A stretch of DNA of 52,500 nt from Neocallimastix lanati (nom. inval.) (taxonomy: Eukaryota > Neocallimastigomycota > Neocallimastigomycetes > Neocallimastigales > Neocallimastigaceae), in assembly GCA_016946835.1 (NCBI GenBank), contig JACVTC010000132.1:252501-305000 (forward strand), written 5' to 3'. The notes beneath the pieces are model-generated. The model was not told where the DNA came from, did not search any database, and saw only the letters and a program-made list of their open reading frames with translations. Below are positions 31,960 to 44,560 of this stretch, in pieces. The first letter of the stretch is position 1. The number at the start of each line of letters is the position of its first letter. The position numbers and the translations under genes were made by a program.

Positions 31960-32960
31960 GAACTATTTATACTTCCTATAGCTATTTTTTGTGCTAAAGC
32001 GGATGATTTGATGCTTTAAAAAATGGAAAGGAGTCTTCTTGTATTATTTATCATTTAGTCAAATATATATGAACACTTTCATATTATTCATTAACAAAAA
32101 AAAAAAAAAATAATAATAAGTAGATTAACAATATGCAAACATAATAACAAATTTCCTGGAGAAATACAAAAGTTTTAATTGGTAAATACTTATTATACAA
32201 ATACTCCTGCGATTAAATCAATTAAATACATGAAATCTAAATTTGGTTTTGAAAAATTTATTCATCATTTATTTCTAAAATATTCACTTAGATTTTTTTT
32301 TTTTTTTTGGATTAGACAATTAAATATAGATTCAAATTTAATGCGGAACCTAATGCCCTTGTCGTAATGTGATGTAAGTAACAGAATACCAAGTTTTACA
32401 CAATGGATACTTTTATATCCTAAATTCTTCAAATTTAGGCAAACAAATCAATACATTTGTTGAATAAGTTTTTATTAATTTTTCTCTGATTGTTTATGAA
32501 AAACCATTGAAAATTCCTGACGACAAACAAGAAGATTTTAATGTTAATGTTAATATTAATTTTTATAAACTGCATCTCCTTTTTGGCTAAAATACAACAT
32601 ATGAAATCTTAGAGATCGGTTCGGCTGAAAGAAGGTGTAGTTTATTCAATAATAATATCTTTCAATCACCTTCAGAATGTATTATTTCCTAATTTCATAT
32701 TTAGTGGAGCTTACGTAAATTCCTTACTAATATTATGCCTATTATGATTAATGATATTTACACTATGATCAATTTGTATTACCATAAAATCTACCATTGT
32801 CAAGAGCGTCAATATTGGAATGATAAGGCAAAGAAGTAATTCTAATACAGATACGGATGATAATTTTTAACCGCATGGATTTATCATCGATGAATGGGAA
32901 GAGTTAAAGGTTATTTCGTTCTCCTTTTTTTTTTACAGTCTCAGTTATTCCGAACTTTAA
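31960..32960 (+). pseudogene. LINE relic, unit 2
   Basis: Complex, non-repetitive but frame-broken sequence. From about 32345 to 32635 it is colinear with 22030-22370 of unit 1 (shared words GTGATGTAAGTAACAGAATACC and GAGATCGGTTCGGC-type ends), including the CPC..VM part of the LINE C-terminal zinc motif. The part before 32330 (open piece 32179-32367 with NTYYTNTPAIKSIKYMKSKF) and the part after 32640 (RSNSNTDTDDNF, PHGFIIDEWEEL) have no clear counterpart in unit 1. They may preserve LINE sequence lost there. Confidence 0.55.
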
Positions 32961-33239
32961 CCTTTATTTATTTATTCATTTATTAATTACATGAATTTTT
33001 TTTTTAAAACAAAAATACACGATTAATAACAAAATGGATGTTATTTATCCAATTTGAACATAATAATATTTGAATAGTAATGTAAAATAAAAAGTAATAT
33101 TCGAAATATAAAGTATATAAATAAAAATTAATTCAGAAAAAAAGTTTATATGCAACGAACCTCACCTCCAGAGTATAAAATTTCTATTTAAATGGAAATC
33201 TTATTTCGGATTAGGGTTTGAATTGACTATCCAAAAGAA

Positions 33240-33515
33240 ATTATGATTTTTTCCATTTCCAAAATTCTTCACTAAAAATATCAAATTTATTGTGATCAAA
33301 AATTTCTTTCTTTAAGTTCAAGGCATTTTTTTATCCATCTCATTTTTTTTTTTTTTTTTGTAACAAAAAAATAATTCAGCTGTAGTAGTTTTCTTGCAAT
33401 AAACTATCTGTGTTGATATCTCTCTAAGTAAAACAGAGATAACACAGTTCGACTATTTCCATTTTTTAAAACTCCTTACCTGAGTAATCACATATTTCGT
33501 CTTCGAAACTCATAT
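33240..33515 (-). CDS. Possible small intron-containing gene or gene fragment
   Basis: On the minus strand an ATG at about 33512 starts MSFEDEICDYS, followed at once by a good donor (GTAAGG) and, some 60 nt later, by acceptor-like TTACTTAG. Downstream stretches read RDINTDSLLQENYYS in one frame and NALNLKKEIFDHNKFDIFSEEFWKWKKS in another, the latter ending at a stop near 33247. The frames do not join under one simple splice model, so it may be a decayed gene. No family recognised. Confidence 0.25.
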
Positions 33516-33710
33516 GTAGTTTTTTAATAATAATATTAAAATTTTATGTAATTATTTATTTTTAAATTAGGAATAAATTTTATTTGATAATATTTAACAA
33601 AAAAAATAAAAATAAAATAAAATAAGTAAAGATATAAAATAAAGTATAATATAAATAATATTATTAAATAATAATATAAGTTTCAATATTTAAATAAAAA
33701 GGTTTTCATT

Positions 33711-33749
<39 letters not shown>

Positions 33750-33936
33750 TTGAAGATTGATTAAATTACATAATAACACATAATTATATATTATGTTTAT
33801 ATATATATATATTGGTTATTTAAGAATTAAATAATAATATTATTATATAAATAATAAAATCAACATTTAAATATTTTTTTTTAAAGAAAATTTAAAATAT
33901 TTAGTAATTTTTTTTTTTTTTTGGTTTTATATGAAT

Positions 33937-34319
33937 TTAAATAAATCTTCTAATTTTGCATGGAGTTTTGTAGTTGGCATTGCTTTCTTTAATACCATCC
34001 TTGGAATTGGCGGCATGAACAATTCTGTTGTTACCTTCATAAATAGCAACATGATTAACACTTCCACTTGAGCAATAAAAGATTAAATCAGCTGGTTTTG
34101 CGTTGGATAAGCCGCTAACAGATTTTCCTTTAGTAGCTTGATCAGAAGACACTCTTGGTAAAGTAATACCAAACTTTGCAAAAATTAACTTTGTAAAACC
34201 GGAACAATCACAACCTTTAGTAAGACTGTTACCTCCATAAACATATGGATTTCCAATAAATTGTTTAGCATAACAAACAATTTTACTTCCACTAATGGAA
34301 GTATTAGCTTTTGTGGTAG
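33937..34319 (-). pseudogene. 5'-truncated NlpC/P60 copy, unit 2
   Basis: Covers the Thr/Lys linker end and the whole catalytic domain. Cys (GCDCSGF), both His residues and the C-terminus CKIRRFI are kept, with a few substitutions (for example PRQSSD to PRVSSD). Signal peptide and Cys-rich modules are missing. Upstream in frame, unrelated residues lead to a TAG and no ATG precedes the domain. The open domain with lost export signal suggests recent truncation. It might still be expressed as part of another transcript, but no evidence shows that. Confidence 0.88.
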
Positions 34320-35180
34320 TCTTATAATAGCAATCATTTTGGATTTTAAATTGGTAGGACTATTATTAATATATATGAATGAATTTTTAATACTTTCCAA
34401 ATTAGGAATTATAATTAGAAAGTATTAAAAATAACATTGTTTCGTTCATTCTGTAATAATTTTTTTTTTTTTTTTTTTACAGCCGCAATTATTGCAAACT
34501 TTAAACTTTATTTATTCTGTAACAAGATATTTAAAATTCATTCTATATATTATATTTAATTCTTAATTTATTTTTATAATAATATAAATTATATATTTAA
34601 GAAAAAAAATAAAGTAGATTAAAATATTAATGAAAGTTAATAAAAGTATCATTAACATAAAAAAAATGCAAAAAGAAATTACTATTCTTTAATTCCTTAA
34701 TTGATTTTTTGGATTTATCTTTTGGTATGAATTATATGGTATGATTTTTTTGGTAAAAATTTTTTGGTATAATTAAATTATATTTAATTAAAAAAAAAAA
34801 AAAATTAAAATCTTAAATTTTTTATTATATTTATTAATAAGAAATTACACAATCAATTTAAACATAAATTTTTAATGAATATATATTACTTTTTATATTA
34901 TATATATATTCTATTATTTTATATTTCACTATTTTCAATTTAATTTTTTTTTCTTTATTATTTTACCACTATCTATTATAACTTGACACTTTACTAATTT
35001 TTTTTTTTTATGTTTAAATTTTCTATTTATTGTATTTTGTTTTTATTAATACTTTTATTTTCTATTACTATTAATTTTTTTTTATTTATGCTTTACTGTT
35101 TTTATAATAGTTTACCATTAACTATTTTATTCATTTGACAATATTTTTATATAATTATATATTAATATATTTCATTTAAA
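34320..35180. other. Spacer of unit 2
   Basis: A/T-rich, partly colinear with 23950-24480. Contains imperfect repeats of TTTTTTGGTA words near 34705-34765. No gene. Confidence 0.6.
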
Positions 35181-35194
35181 TAATATCAATGAAT

Positions 35195-35356
35195 TCAAAT
35201 AAATGATGCCTTAAGTCTATGCCTATACAGCTACTATAATTTTACAAATACTTCGTTAATGTTATTTTTAAGTAAAGATTGATTTAATTTTTTTTTAAAA
35301 AAAAATCTATCTTTACTTAAATGTATCAATAGAAAATTATTTCCTTGATTATACAA
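35195..35356 (+). pseudogene. G-alpha exon 8 pseudogene, unit 3
   Basis: Begins TCAAATAAATGATGCCTTAAGT like 18804, with the acceptor AG lost, internal deletions after GTCTATGCC and an A-rich insertion. It ends at CTTGATTATACAAG. Non-coding. Confidence 0.8.
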
Positions 35357-36099
35357 GTTAAATATAATTAAATTATTGTTTATATTAAATAATTATGTAT
35401 ATTTTTTTTTTCCTTTTATCCTTTTTTATTATTATTATTATTATTTTAAATACATAAAAGAAGCTTTTTTATTACATATATACATATATATATAGTTTTA
35501 ATATAAAATTAATTGGTTTTTTCTAATCAAAAATTATAATAGGATATTATGAAAATATATAATAACATTCCTTTATTATTATTATTATTATTATCGTGGT
35601 TTTCTTTGAAATAGTTATTGGAAACATGAAATTATCGGAAATATGAAATTATTTAGAAGTATAGGAAAATATGGATAATATTATATCGTATCAATGAATT
35701 TTTTTTTTATGGGTCATATTTATTACTATATTATTTGAAAAAAATAATTAGGTTTATCTATAAAATACATTAAAAAAATTAAATAAAAAATATATAATGC
35801 ATTTATTATATTTATATATCATATAACAATTGACAATATCCTACTCTAATCAAATTCAATATAAAATAATTAATAAATAAAAAAAAAATAAAAAAATACA
35901 TATAAAAAAACAATAATTAGAGAAAAAAAGATATAAAGTATATTATTAAGAAAAAAAAATTATAATGATTAAATTAAATGATAATAATAATAAAAAATAA
36001 TAATCCATTATTATTAATAATAAATTATTTAATTTAATTTAATTCTTTATATTTTTTTGCTTTCCTGAAAATTAAACAACAATAATAATAATAATATAA

Positions 36100-36130
<31 letters not shown>

Positions 36131-36200
36131 CCATCCTTGGCATGGGAGGCCTGAACAGTCCTTGTTGTTACCTTCATAAATAGCAACATTATTAACAGTC
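36131..36200 (-). pseudogene. NlpC/P60 remnant, unit 3
   Basis: About 70 bp homologous to 22812-22882 (CCATCCTTGG...GTTGTTACCTTCATAAATAGCAAC), covering the NHVAIYEGNN to KDG region with substitutions and a frameshift. Confidence 0.8.
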
Positions 36201-36380
36201 CGTTGGGCTAACATACATAAGGCTCCTGGTTCAATCCCGCCCTATGACCATTTTCCAAGTTTTCCTCATAAGAGGTTTTTACGGAGATGGTTAGGGTTAC
36301 AGGTAAAGCATATCCACCTTATATATGTTATTATACTAAATCTTCTAAATAATATAGACAAGATACTGTCCTAACTGTGA
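36196..36380 (-). repeat. Dispersed repeat, copy 2 (inverted relative to 13.74-14.04 kb)
   Basis: ATAAGGCTCCT, CTATGACCATTTTCCA, GTTTTCCTCAT..GAGG and GATACTGTCCTAACT are the reverse complement of blocks in copy 1. It contains GGTTCAATCCC, resembling a tRNA B box, but copy 1 does not keep it at the aligned place. Confidence 0.6.
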
Positions 36381-36720
36381 GCTTGAGAAGGCTGAGCAAG
36401 TACTGTCATTTAATATATTTATAAGGGAATTACTTGTATTTAGGTACATATCATGTGACCATGCAGATACATATTCTTCTTAAGTGATGTAGATATATTC
36501 TACTAAATTGCAATCATTCTAACGTTTATACATTTGCCAAGAAAGCTAGTACGTATCTTAGTGGTTTAGGTTATATTGACCTCGCTTCAAAGGGAAATTA
36601 GAAATTGGAGAAACACTACGAGAAAAAGCGTACTAGAAAAATTTTCAGAAACATTGTGAAGTTAAAATTAATTATTATACTACAGTATAATAAAGCCATT
36701 GTGAAGTCTTACAGATATTA
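36340..36720 (+). pseudogene. Possible LINE C-terminal relic
   Basis: Frame pieces RYCPNCELEKAEQVLSF (about 36361) and LEKHYEKKRTRKIFRNIVKL (about 36606-36665) have normal composition and a CPxC start like the LINE zinc motif. Stops separate them. Family assignment is weak. Confidence 0.3.
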
Positions 36721-36868
36721 ATTAAATGAAACTAGAATATATTATACCATTATTTTATTTTATTTTGTGTTTTTTTTTTTTTTGTTTATTTTTTATCTTT
36801 TTTTTTCTTTTTATTACATGAATTTTATCATATATTTAATTAATAAAGATGAAACAAGTTTGCTGCCG

Positions 36869-36900
<32 letters not shown>

Positions 36901-37239
36901 AAGAAGGGACCTCTTGAATAAACTTTAATATAATATTAAATTTTCTACTTTGTTTTAAGATAAATTATTTGAGGAAGATCTTTATTATAAAAATAAAGAA
37001 GAATATATATATATATATATATAAAAGTAAAGTATTTATGAAAAAATAAAAGTATGCATATATATACTTAACCTATAACAAAGAAAAAAAAAAAGTTAAT
37101 AATTAATTTATTTATTTTTTTTTTTTTTTTTTTTGGTTTTTGGTTTTTGGTTTTTGGTTTTTTTTTTAATTCATTATATATAAAAATATTATAATTTTAA
37201 TAAAAAAAAAAAAAAAAAAAAAAAAATAATGACACAGCT
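36721..37239. other. Low-complexity spacer
   Basis: Poly-T, poly-A and a TTTTTGG repeat near 37132-37160. No gene. Confidence 0.65.
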
Positions 37240-38390
37240 GTTATTTCATTTCATTTCGATTTCCAAATAATATTAATTAATGAATTAATGAATGAATCCT
37301 CTTTTTCTTCATCAAAGAATGAAATGTAGTACATCTTCATTAACACTTTATATATATAATTATAGTGATATTAATATATACTATAATATGAAAGAGATGA
37401 ATGTAAAAAATTTATTATTATAATTAGTTAATATTTGTATTACTCTTTATTATTATTATTGACATAAATATTATTATTAGAAGTATTGGTAGTAGTATTA
37501 TATATTATTATTATTAATATTGTTATTAATGTTTTCATATTTATTATGATAATAGATAATATTATTATTAGTATTATAGGTTTGAACAACAGATATAGAA
37601 CCATATTGGCCACCTTAATTTATAATTATTATAATGATTAATATTTTTTTTTTTTTTTTATTTTAGAAGATTCATTTAAAATATATTAGTAAAAAAAAAA
37701 AAAAAACCATTATAATTAAATATATTAATAAAAAATTTTTATAACTAAATTTTTTTTTATTAATATTCATACTACCACTATCCCTATCTCTATTATGATT
37801 ATTCTCCTTTTTTTTCAAAATCTTCATAATTTTCAATATTTAGTTTAGGTTTATTTCATCCTAAAGAAGAAAAGGAACAAAAGTAGCATATATTTCAACC
37901 TCTTTACCTACGGAAATAATAGTTTCAGTAATTTGATGAGAAGAATAAGAATTGGACGATGATGAATGATTTTAATATTTTCTTTTTTTTTTTCTTTTTT
38001 TTTTTTTCTATTTTCAAATTCCGATTGGTGTTTTTTGAGTAAAGAAATGATAAGATGTATAGGAATAATAATTTATATCAGCATTCTTTATAATTTTAAA
38101 ATATGGGAACTTCTTTATTTTCTTTTTGAACTAGTATTAAAACTAGATTTTATTATTATTGTAACTATTATTACTTCTTCTATTTTCTTTTCCATTTTTC
38201 CATTTTTTGTATAATTTACTAAATCTAAAAGAATGGAATTAATAATAACTTCTAATATAGATAAATATCATTGTTATCAATATATTTAATAGAGGATGAA
38301 CTATCTCCAGTTACTACTTTTTTAGGTTTTTTTTTTTTTTTTTTTTTCATAACTTCAGCTTCAATGAGTGTCTTTAAAAATGAAATGAAA
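37240..38390 (-). pseudogene. Traces of an Asn/Ser-rich gene, intron-split or decayed
   Basis: Minus-strand pieces with clear coding flavour: TLIEAEVMKKKKKK then KKVVTGDSSSSIKYIDNND (about 38375-38280), NHSSSSNSYSSHQITETIIS then VGKEVEIYATFVPF (about 37970-37870), GGQYGSISVVQTYNTNNNII then Asn-rich (about 37610-37490), and FDEEKEDSFINSLINIIWKS ending at a stop near 37253. They lie in order on one strand but in different frames, separated by A/T-rich DNA with possible GT/AG sites. No domain recognised; the TIISVGKEVEIYA piece is faintly SH3-like. Confidence 0.3.
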
Positions 38391-38569
38391 TAAAACATAA
38401 AAAATATAAAAATAATAATTATTAATTTATTATGAATTAATAAAATTTATATATATCAGATAGTTTATTAGTTTTTTTTATCAGTATAGAAAATTTTCCT
38501 TTTAAAATATTTTTCAATTTTTATTTTAAATATTAAATATTCTTCTACTCAATAGAAAAATGCAAAAAA

Positions 38570-38629
<60 letters not shown>

Positions 38630-39050
38630 AAAATAATAAAAAATATAAATAAAATAATAAAATAAAATATGATATAAATATGAAATTATGTTTAAATATA
38701 AATAATAATAATAATAATTAATTACAATAACAATTTAATAATAATTACTATTGTAAATCAATAAATAAAAAAAAAAATAAAATAAAATAAAATAAAATAA
38801 AATGTTTAAATATAAATAAATAATAATAATAATAATTAATTAATTACAATAACTAAATAATAATTACTACTGTAAATCAATAAATAAAAATAAAATAAAA
38901 TAAAATAAAATAAAGTTTTGCAATCATTTATTTTATCATTATAATTTTTTTTATTAATATTAAAACAAAAGATTATATTAAACTTTAAATTCTTAACAAA
39001 AATACTAAATACGTAGACAGATACATAATATGAGTAACCATCTCCCATTA
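38391..39050. other. AT spacer with 114-bp tandem duplication and poly-A tract
   Basis: Poly-A of about 50 nt at 38574-38627. A direct duplication with 114-bp period spans 38690-38803 and 38804-38914 (TGTTTAAATATAAATAA ... GTAAATCAATAAATAAAA). No gene. Confidence 0.7.
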
Positions 39051-39255
39051 GTTCCCCAAATAGTTATTACTGTAGGTGTGACGATACATGGTATATCAGT
39101 ACATATCACCGCTCATAACACCTTGTTACACGTCTGTCCGGAACTGAATTCACTATACATTCCTTCCTACATATATCTCCATTGACCTTGAGCACGAGCA
39201 TCTGAAGGGGAATCATTCACTCCCCCAGTGAGGGTAATCAATGGCGTGTTGGAAT
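39051..39255. other. GC-richer island, possible solo LTR
   Basis: About 200 bp of normal complexity (TGTAGGTGTGACGATACATG ... CACGTCTGTCCGGAACTG ... CACTCCCCCAGTGAGGGTAA). It shares CATTCACTCCCC with 11797 and has no open frame. TGT start and unique composition suggest an LTR remnant. Confidence 0.4.
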
Positions 39256-39269
39256 TTGTAATTAATTTT

Positions 39270-39425
39270 TAATTTCTTAACATATTACTTCCAAAACATT
39301 AATTACTATTATTGTTATTATCAAATTATTAATATTTTTTTAACAATTTTAAAATATTAATATATATATATTGTCTAATTACATTCTTTAAATTCTTAAC
39401 ATATTACTTTCAAAACACTAATTTC

Positions 39426-39479
<54 letters not shown>

Positions 39480-39557
39480 ATTAATAATTTTTTTTTTTTT
39501 TTCTTTGACAATTTTAAAAATATTAATATATATATACATTGTCCAATTACAATCTTC
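39270..39557. repeat. 120-bp tandem duplication with ATT expansion in the second copy
   Basis: CTTAACATATTACTT starts at 39275 and again at 39395, and both copies end ATTGTC(T/C)AATTACA. The second copy carries an ATT run at about 39427-39478, which makes it longer. Confidence 0.8.
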
Positions 39558-39837
39558 ATAATAAAGTGTAATATTAATTTTTAATAATAATCTATTTCTG
39601 TGATATATATAACTCATACTTTATGAATTTATTTAACAATTAAATATATTTTAAAATACTTTATAGAATTAAATATTTAAAAAGTATAAAATTATACCAA
39701 TTTATTAATTTCATTTTTTTTCCTAATTATTTATGTTTATGATAATCTATTGAAAAGAAATACTTATTTTACTTGATTTCATTATAAATATTTAAATTAA
39801 TTTTTGATAATAAAATATAGATTTAGGGAAAAAAAGG

Positions 39838-40210
39838 AATTAATAAACTAGTATAATTTTACACTTTATAATTGATTTCATTTTAAATATTATAGTAATT
39901 TTTGATGATAAAATTATTATTTAGGAAAAGTGGAATTAATAAATTAATAAATTGGTATAAATTTACACTTTCAAACTATTTAATTATTTGAAATATTTTA
40001 ATAAATATATTTAATTATTAAATAGGAAAAATGGAATTAATAAATTGGTATAAATTTACACTTTCAAACTATTTAATTATTTGAAATATTTTAATAAATA
40101 TATTTAATTATTAAATAGGAAAAATGGAATTAATAAATTGGTATAAATTTACACTTTCAAACTATTTAATTATTTGAAATATTTTAATAAATATATTTAA
40201 TTGTTAAATA
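39838..40210. repeat. 93-bp tandem repeat, three near-identical copies plus a diverged one
   Basis: TTGGTATAAATTTACACTTT recurs at 39952, 40045 and 40138, an exact 93-bp period with almost no differences. A diverged upstream copy starts near 39838. Non-coding. Confidence 0.9.
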
Positions 40211-42058
40211 AAGTTATATAGTATTAATGATATCTTAGAATATATTATTATTAAAAATTAATAATAAAAATTAAGAAAAAAAAATTTAATAATAATAAAC
40301 TTTTTTTATATGATACTTTTTCTTTTCTTTTATTTTTTAATTTGTTATTAAGATGTCAATTGAGATAATTAATAAAAATAATTTTTTTTTCCAATTAAAA
40401 TAAATATTTCTATAAACTTTTATTATATATATTATTAATCAAATAATATTATTTTTTAATAGTTAAGGTTTATATTATATAAAAATTTGTTGCATAATAT
40501 ATATATTTAATATTTACATAGAAAAGTATAATTTATTATTCTGTGAATCTATAATTTAAATATTATTTGTTTATTTATAATTCTAATTCTAAATAAAGAG
40601 TAATATTAATTAAGATTTATATCAAAGATTCTTTACAGCTGTGTGTTTGGATTAAAGTACTAAATTTGACTAAATAATAAAATTAATAATAAATAATAAC
40701 ATTTTAATGGTATCATTAATATCTAATGCTTCTATCTTCAAATTATTAAAAATACCTATATTATTATTAAAGTATGACCTTTTATTCTTATTATTACTAA
40801 ATAAGATTATTATCAACTTTGTTTATTATACTTTTTATAAAATAATAAATATATATATATTCAATACATGAATATAAATATATTTTGATAAATTAGAATA
40901 TTTATTTAAAAAATAGATATTATAATTCATCCATTCAAAAATATAGATAATTTAATATTATTAATCATTATTATTATAATTAAAATATTTATTTTTTTTT
41001 TTTTTTTTCAATTATATTAGGATTAGGCATAGATTTAACAAATATTAAAATTTTGAATTATTTATTTAAAGTATATAAAATAGAACAAATATATGACATA
41101 ATTTGACATATTATATATTTATTTAAATGTTTTTATATTTATTTATTAATATATAAAAATAAATATTATAAACTACTATTGTTTTATTTATTAATAAATA
41201 TTTATATATCATTTAAAACAGTATATTTATATGTGTATATATTTTCTGTATATATTATATCCCTTTGTAAAAAATATTTTAAATAAAATTTCATATTCAT
41301 TTTTTTTCTTTTTATTTTTTTTTTTTCTGTATATATATATATAAATTAAGAAAACTTTAATAATAATAAAAAATATATGTATCAAAAAATTTTACAAAAA
41401 ATGTTAACATATTAAATAATATTAAATAATTTTTATATACATTTTTTATATATATTTTATAATAAGAAAAATTATATATTTATATTTAATATTTTACATA
41501 ACTATTAAAAATATTATATAGAATTTCTCTATGATAACGTTTATGTTTGATGTTTGATCAAATTGAAATATAAAACTTTAAAAAAAAAAAAAAAAAAGAA
41601 GTTTATTTTACATTACACATAAGGCAATACATTATTGATACAATTTTGTATTTATTAAGAAATAAAAACAAAAAAAAAATTAATGTACAAATAATAAATA
41701 ATACTTGAAGTATTTATCCATCTATCAATATACATTATTTATACATTTATTTATTTATTTATTTATTTATGTATTTATTATTAATTAATAATAAATATTA
41801 CTTTGGGATTTTTAAATTAAACAATAATTATTAAAATGTCTATTTTAATAATGTAGAATAATATTTAAATATTTAGATTATATTATAATTATAAATTAAA
41901 ATAGAGAGACTAATCCTAAAATATTAAATAGTTAATATTTATAATATTACTTTACTGTATCTAATGAGTTGTAAATTTTAACTATTTTATTTTATTATAT
42001 AGCAATTTGAATTATTATACTTTATTATTTTAATAATATATAATAAAACAGGATTAAT

Positions 42059-42103
<45 letters not shown>

Positions 42104-42727
42104 ATTTTATTCTTTTATGTTTTACTAATGTACATTAATAAAAGATTTCACTGGCTATTATAGACATTTTTAAAATCTTTTTTTTTATTATAATTATTAT
42201 AATTATTATTATTAAAAAAATTGTTTTTTTTTTTTTTTTTTTTAATTTTATTTTTATTTATTTATTTATTTATTTATTTATTCTGAGGTATATTTTAATA
42301 TCAACTAACCTTAATTATATATATTTTGAAAATACTTTTTCTTAAAAAACTTTATATTCAATCAATTTCCATAATTACTATATATAGAAATTATTATGTT
42401 CTTGTGGAAAATTTAAAATTCTTTTAAATGAAAAGAAAAAAAAAAAAAAATTCATAAAATATTATTGGTAACATATTAAAAAAAGATAATTTTATATATA
42501 TATATATTTTTATTAAATAATGAAAATAAGAAAAATACTATAATGAGTTTTCTTAAGAGAGATAAAATTTAAATATAATAATATAAATAAATAAATAGAC
42601 ATAAAATGACATTAATATTAAAATAAACCACTATGGATTTAAAACAGGTGTAATTTTAAATAAATAAAATGATATAAAAAAAATAGATATATAAAATAAT
42701 AAAAAAAATAAATAATAAATAATATTT

Positions 42728-42763
<36 letters not shown>

Positions 42764-42968
42764 ATTAATTAATTACAAAAATTAATTTATTATTTATTAT
42801 TTATAACATAATCCTTGGTCAACACTATCTTTGATTTTTTTTTTTTTTTTTTAATATCTTCTAAAAGTATTTAATAATTAAAAATTATTTATTAATTTAT
42901 AATAATTTAGGTGAATTAAAACTAACAAAAACAAATAAGTAAACAAACCACATGAATTGACAAATTTT

Positions 42969-43030
<62 letters not shown>

Positions 43031-43900
43031 TTATTAATTTCATTTCATAAAATGTTATTAAATAATTGATTCATTAATATATAAAATAAAATAAAAAAAA
43101 ATTTTTTTTTTTATTGAATACGTGTTTATTTTTTCCTAATTAAAAAAAATAACCATAGGATTATTGGAAAAATAATTTGAAAAAAAAAAAAAAAATAAAT
43201 AAATAAATAAATTGAAAAATGAAAAATAAAATAAAAAATTATATTATAATTATTATTAATTATAATTATAGTTTTTAATTAATTTGGTCTAAATAAAAAT
43301 TCACCAATTTTATTTAACAATTTAAAGTTTTATAGTTTTTATTAATACCATCCCATTCTATTATTGCTATATTTTTTTTTCTTTTATTATTTTTATTTTT
43401 ATTTTTTTTTATTTTATATATTAGTAATTTCGTTTTTTCATCATATTTTTACTTTTATTTATATTTTTTATTATTTGGTTTTAAAATTCTATTATCTCAT
43501 TTTTAAATCAGATTAATAATTAATTAATCAAAGAGAAATTTAGTATAATTTTTATTGCTAATTTAATTTCTATTTTATTTAAAATAGATTGTTAATCTAA
43601 AAATATTTTTTTATAATTTTCTTTTTATTTAGTACTGATGTGTTTTATACTTTTTTTTCATTTTCATTTTTACAAAATTAAATATATTAACTATTTGATT
43701 AATATCTTATATTGAAAGCATTTTATTAAGTAAACAAAATATTTATTTGTTTTTTTTGGTTAGATTTTGTATATCAAAAAAGATCTAATAGTGGATATAA
43801 TTAAGAATGAAGTTAAAAGATATTTTATAATTTTTATATTAAATATTATCTATTGTTATAGTAAAATGGATATCTTAATATTGATTAGATTTATGACATT
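40211..43900. other. Long AT spacer without genes
   Basis: Homopolymers (for example poly-A at 42060-42101), an ATT run at 42973-43030 and TTTA runs at 41746-41768. No open frame with credible composition and no RNA gene recognised. Confidence 0.65.
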
Positions 43901-43909
43901 AATAGTAAT

Positions 43910-44560
43910 CAACATAAATATAAATATGACCTGTACCTATTAAAAATAAATAATATTCATCTATTTTTTGTAATTCTTATAATCATAATCTTCAAAAGAT
44001 ATCGATATAAATATTTTCTATGTCTATTATAATAACTATTATAATATATTTAATTTTTATAAATAAAAAACATCATCATTAACATTAAATATGGATATAA
44101 ACATGGTCAGTATCTGTTAAAATAATTAAAAAAATACAATTTTTTAAAATACAATAGTATTGATCATCATCAAATATAGATACAAATATAATCTATATTT
44201 ATTAAAAATAACAAAGTGTATATCTATTTTTTAAAAAATATTAATCATTATCAAATATTGATACAAATATAATCTGTATCAGTTATTCAAATATCTAATT
44301 TCTAATATAAAATAATATTATTAACAATCATCAGATATAGATACACATATAATCTGTATCAGTTATTCGAATATCTAATTTCTAATATAAAATAATATTA
44401 TAAACAAATATCAAATATAGATACACATATAATCTGTATTAGTTATTCGAATATATTAACAATCATCAAATATAGATACAAATATAAGCTATATCTATTA
44501 AATGAGTACAATAAAAAAAATATTAATAATCATTGAATATAAATATAACTTATAGTCACT
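43910..44560. repeat. 80-bp tandem repeat cluster, diverged
   Basis: The core ATCAAATATAGATACA(A/C)ATATAATCTGTAT recurs. The GATAC cores at 44260, 44340 and 44420 are exactly 80 bp apart; further diverged cores lie near 44179, 44091 and 44475. Confidence 0.8.

Larger units (their letters stand above)
35181..36200. repeat. Segmental duplication unit 3 (partial)
   Basis: G-alpha exon 8-like sequence (35195-35356) and intron sequence homologous to unit 2 (for example GGAAAATATGGATAATATTATATC at about 35662). An AT dinucleotide run (36107-36131) then joins it directly to an NlpC/P60 scrap. Exon 9, LINE and the rest are deleted. Confidence 0.75.

Noticed and set aside
36216-36245. Possible tRNA gene (GGTTCAATCCC resembles a B box)
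   Set aside because: No acceptor or anticodon stem can be drawn, and the aligned copy near 14 kb does not keep the motif. Treated as a dispersed repeat.
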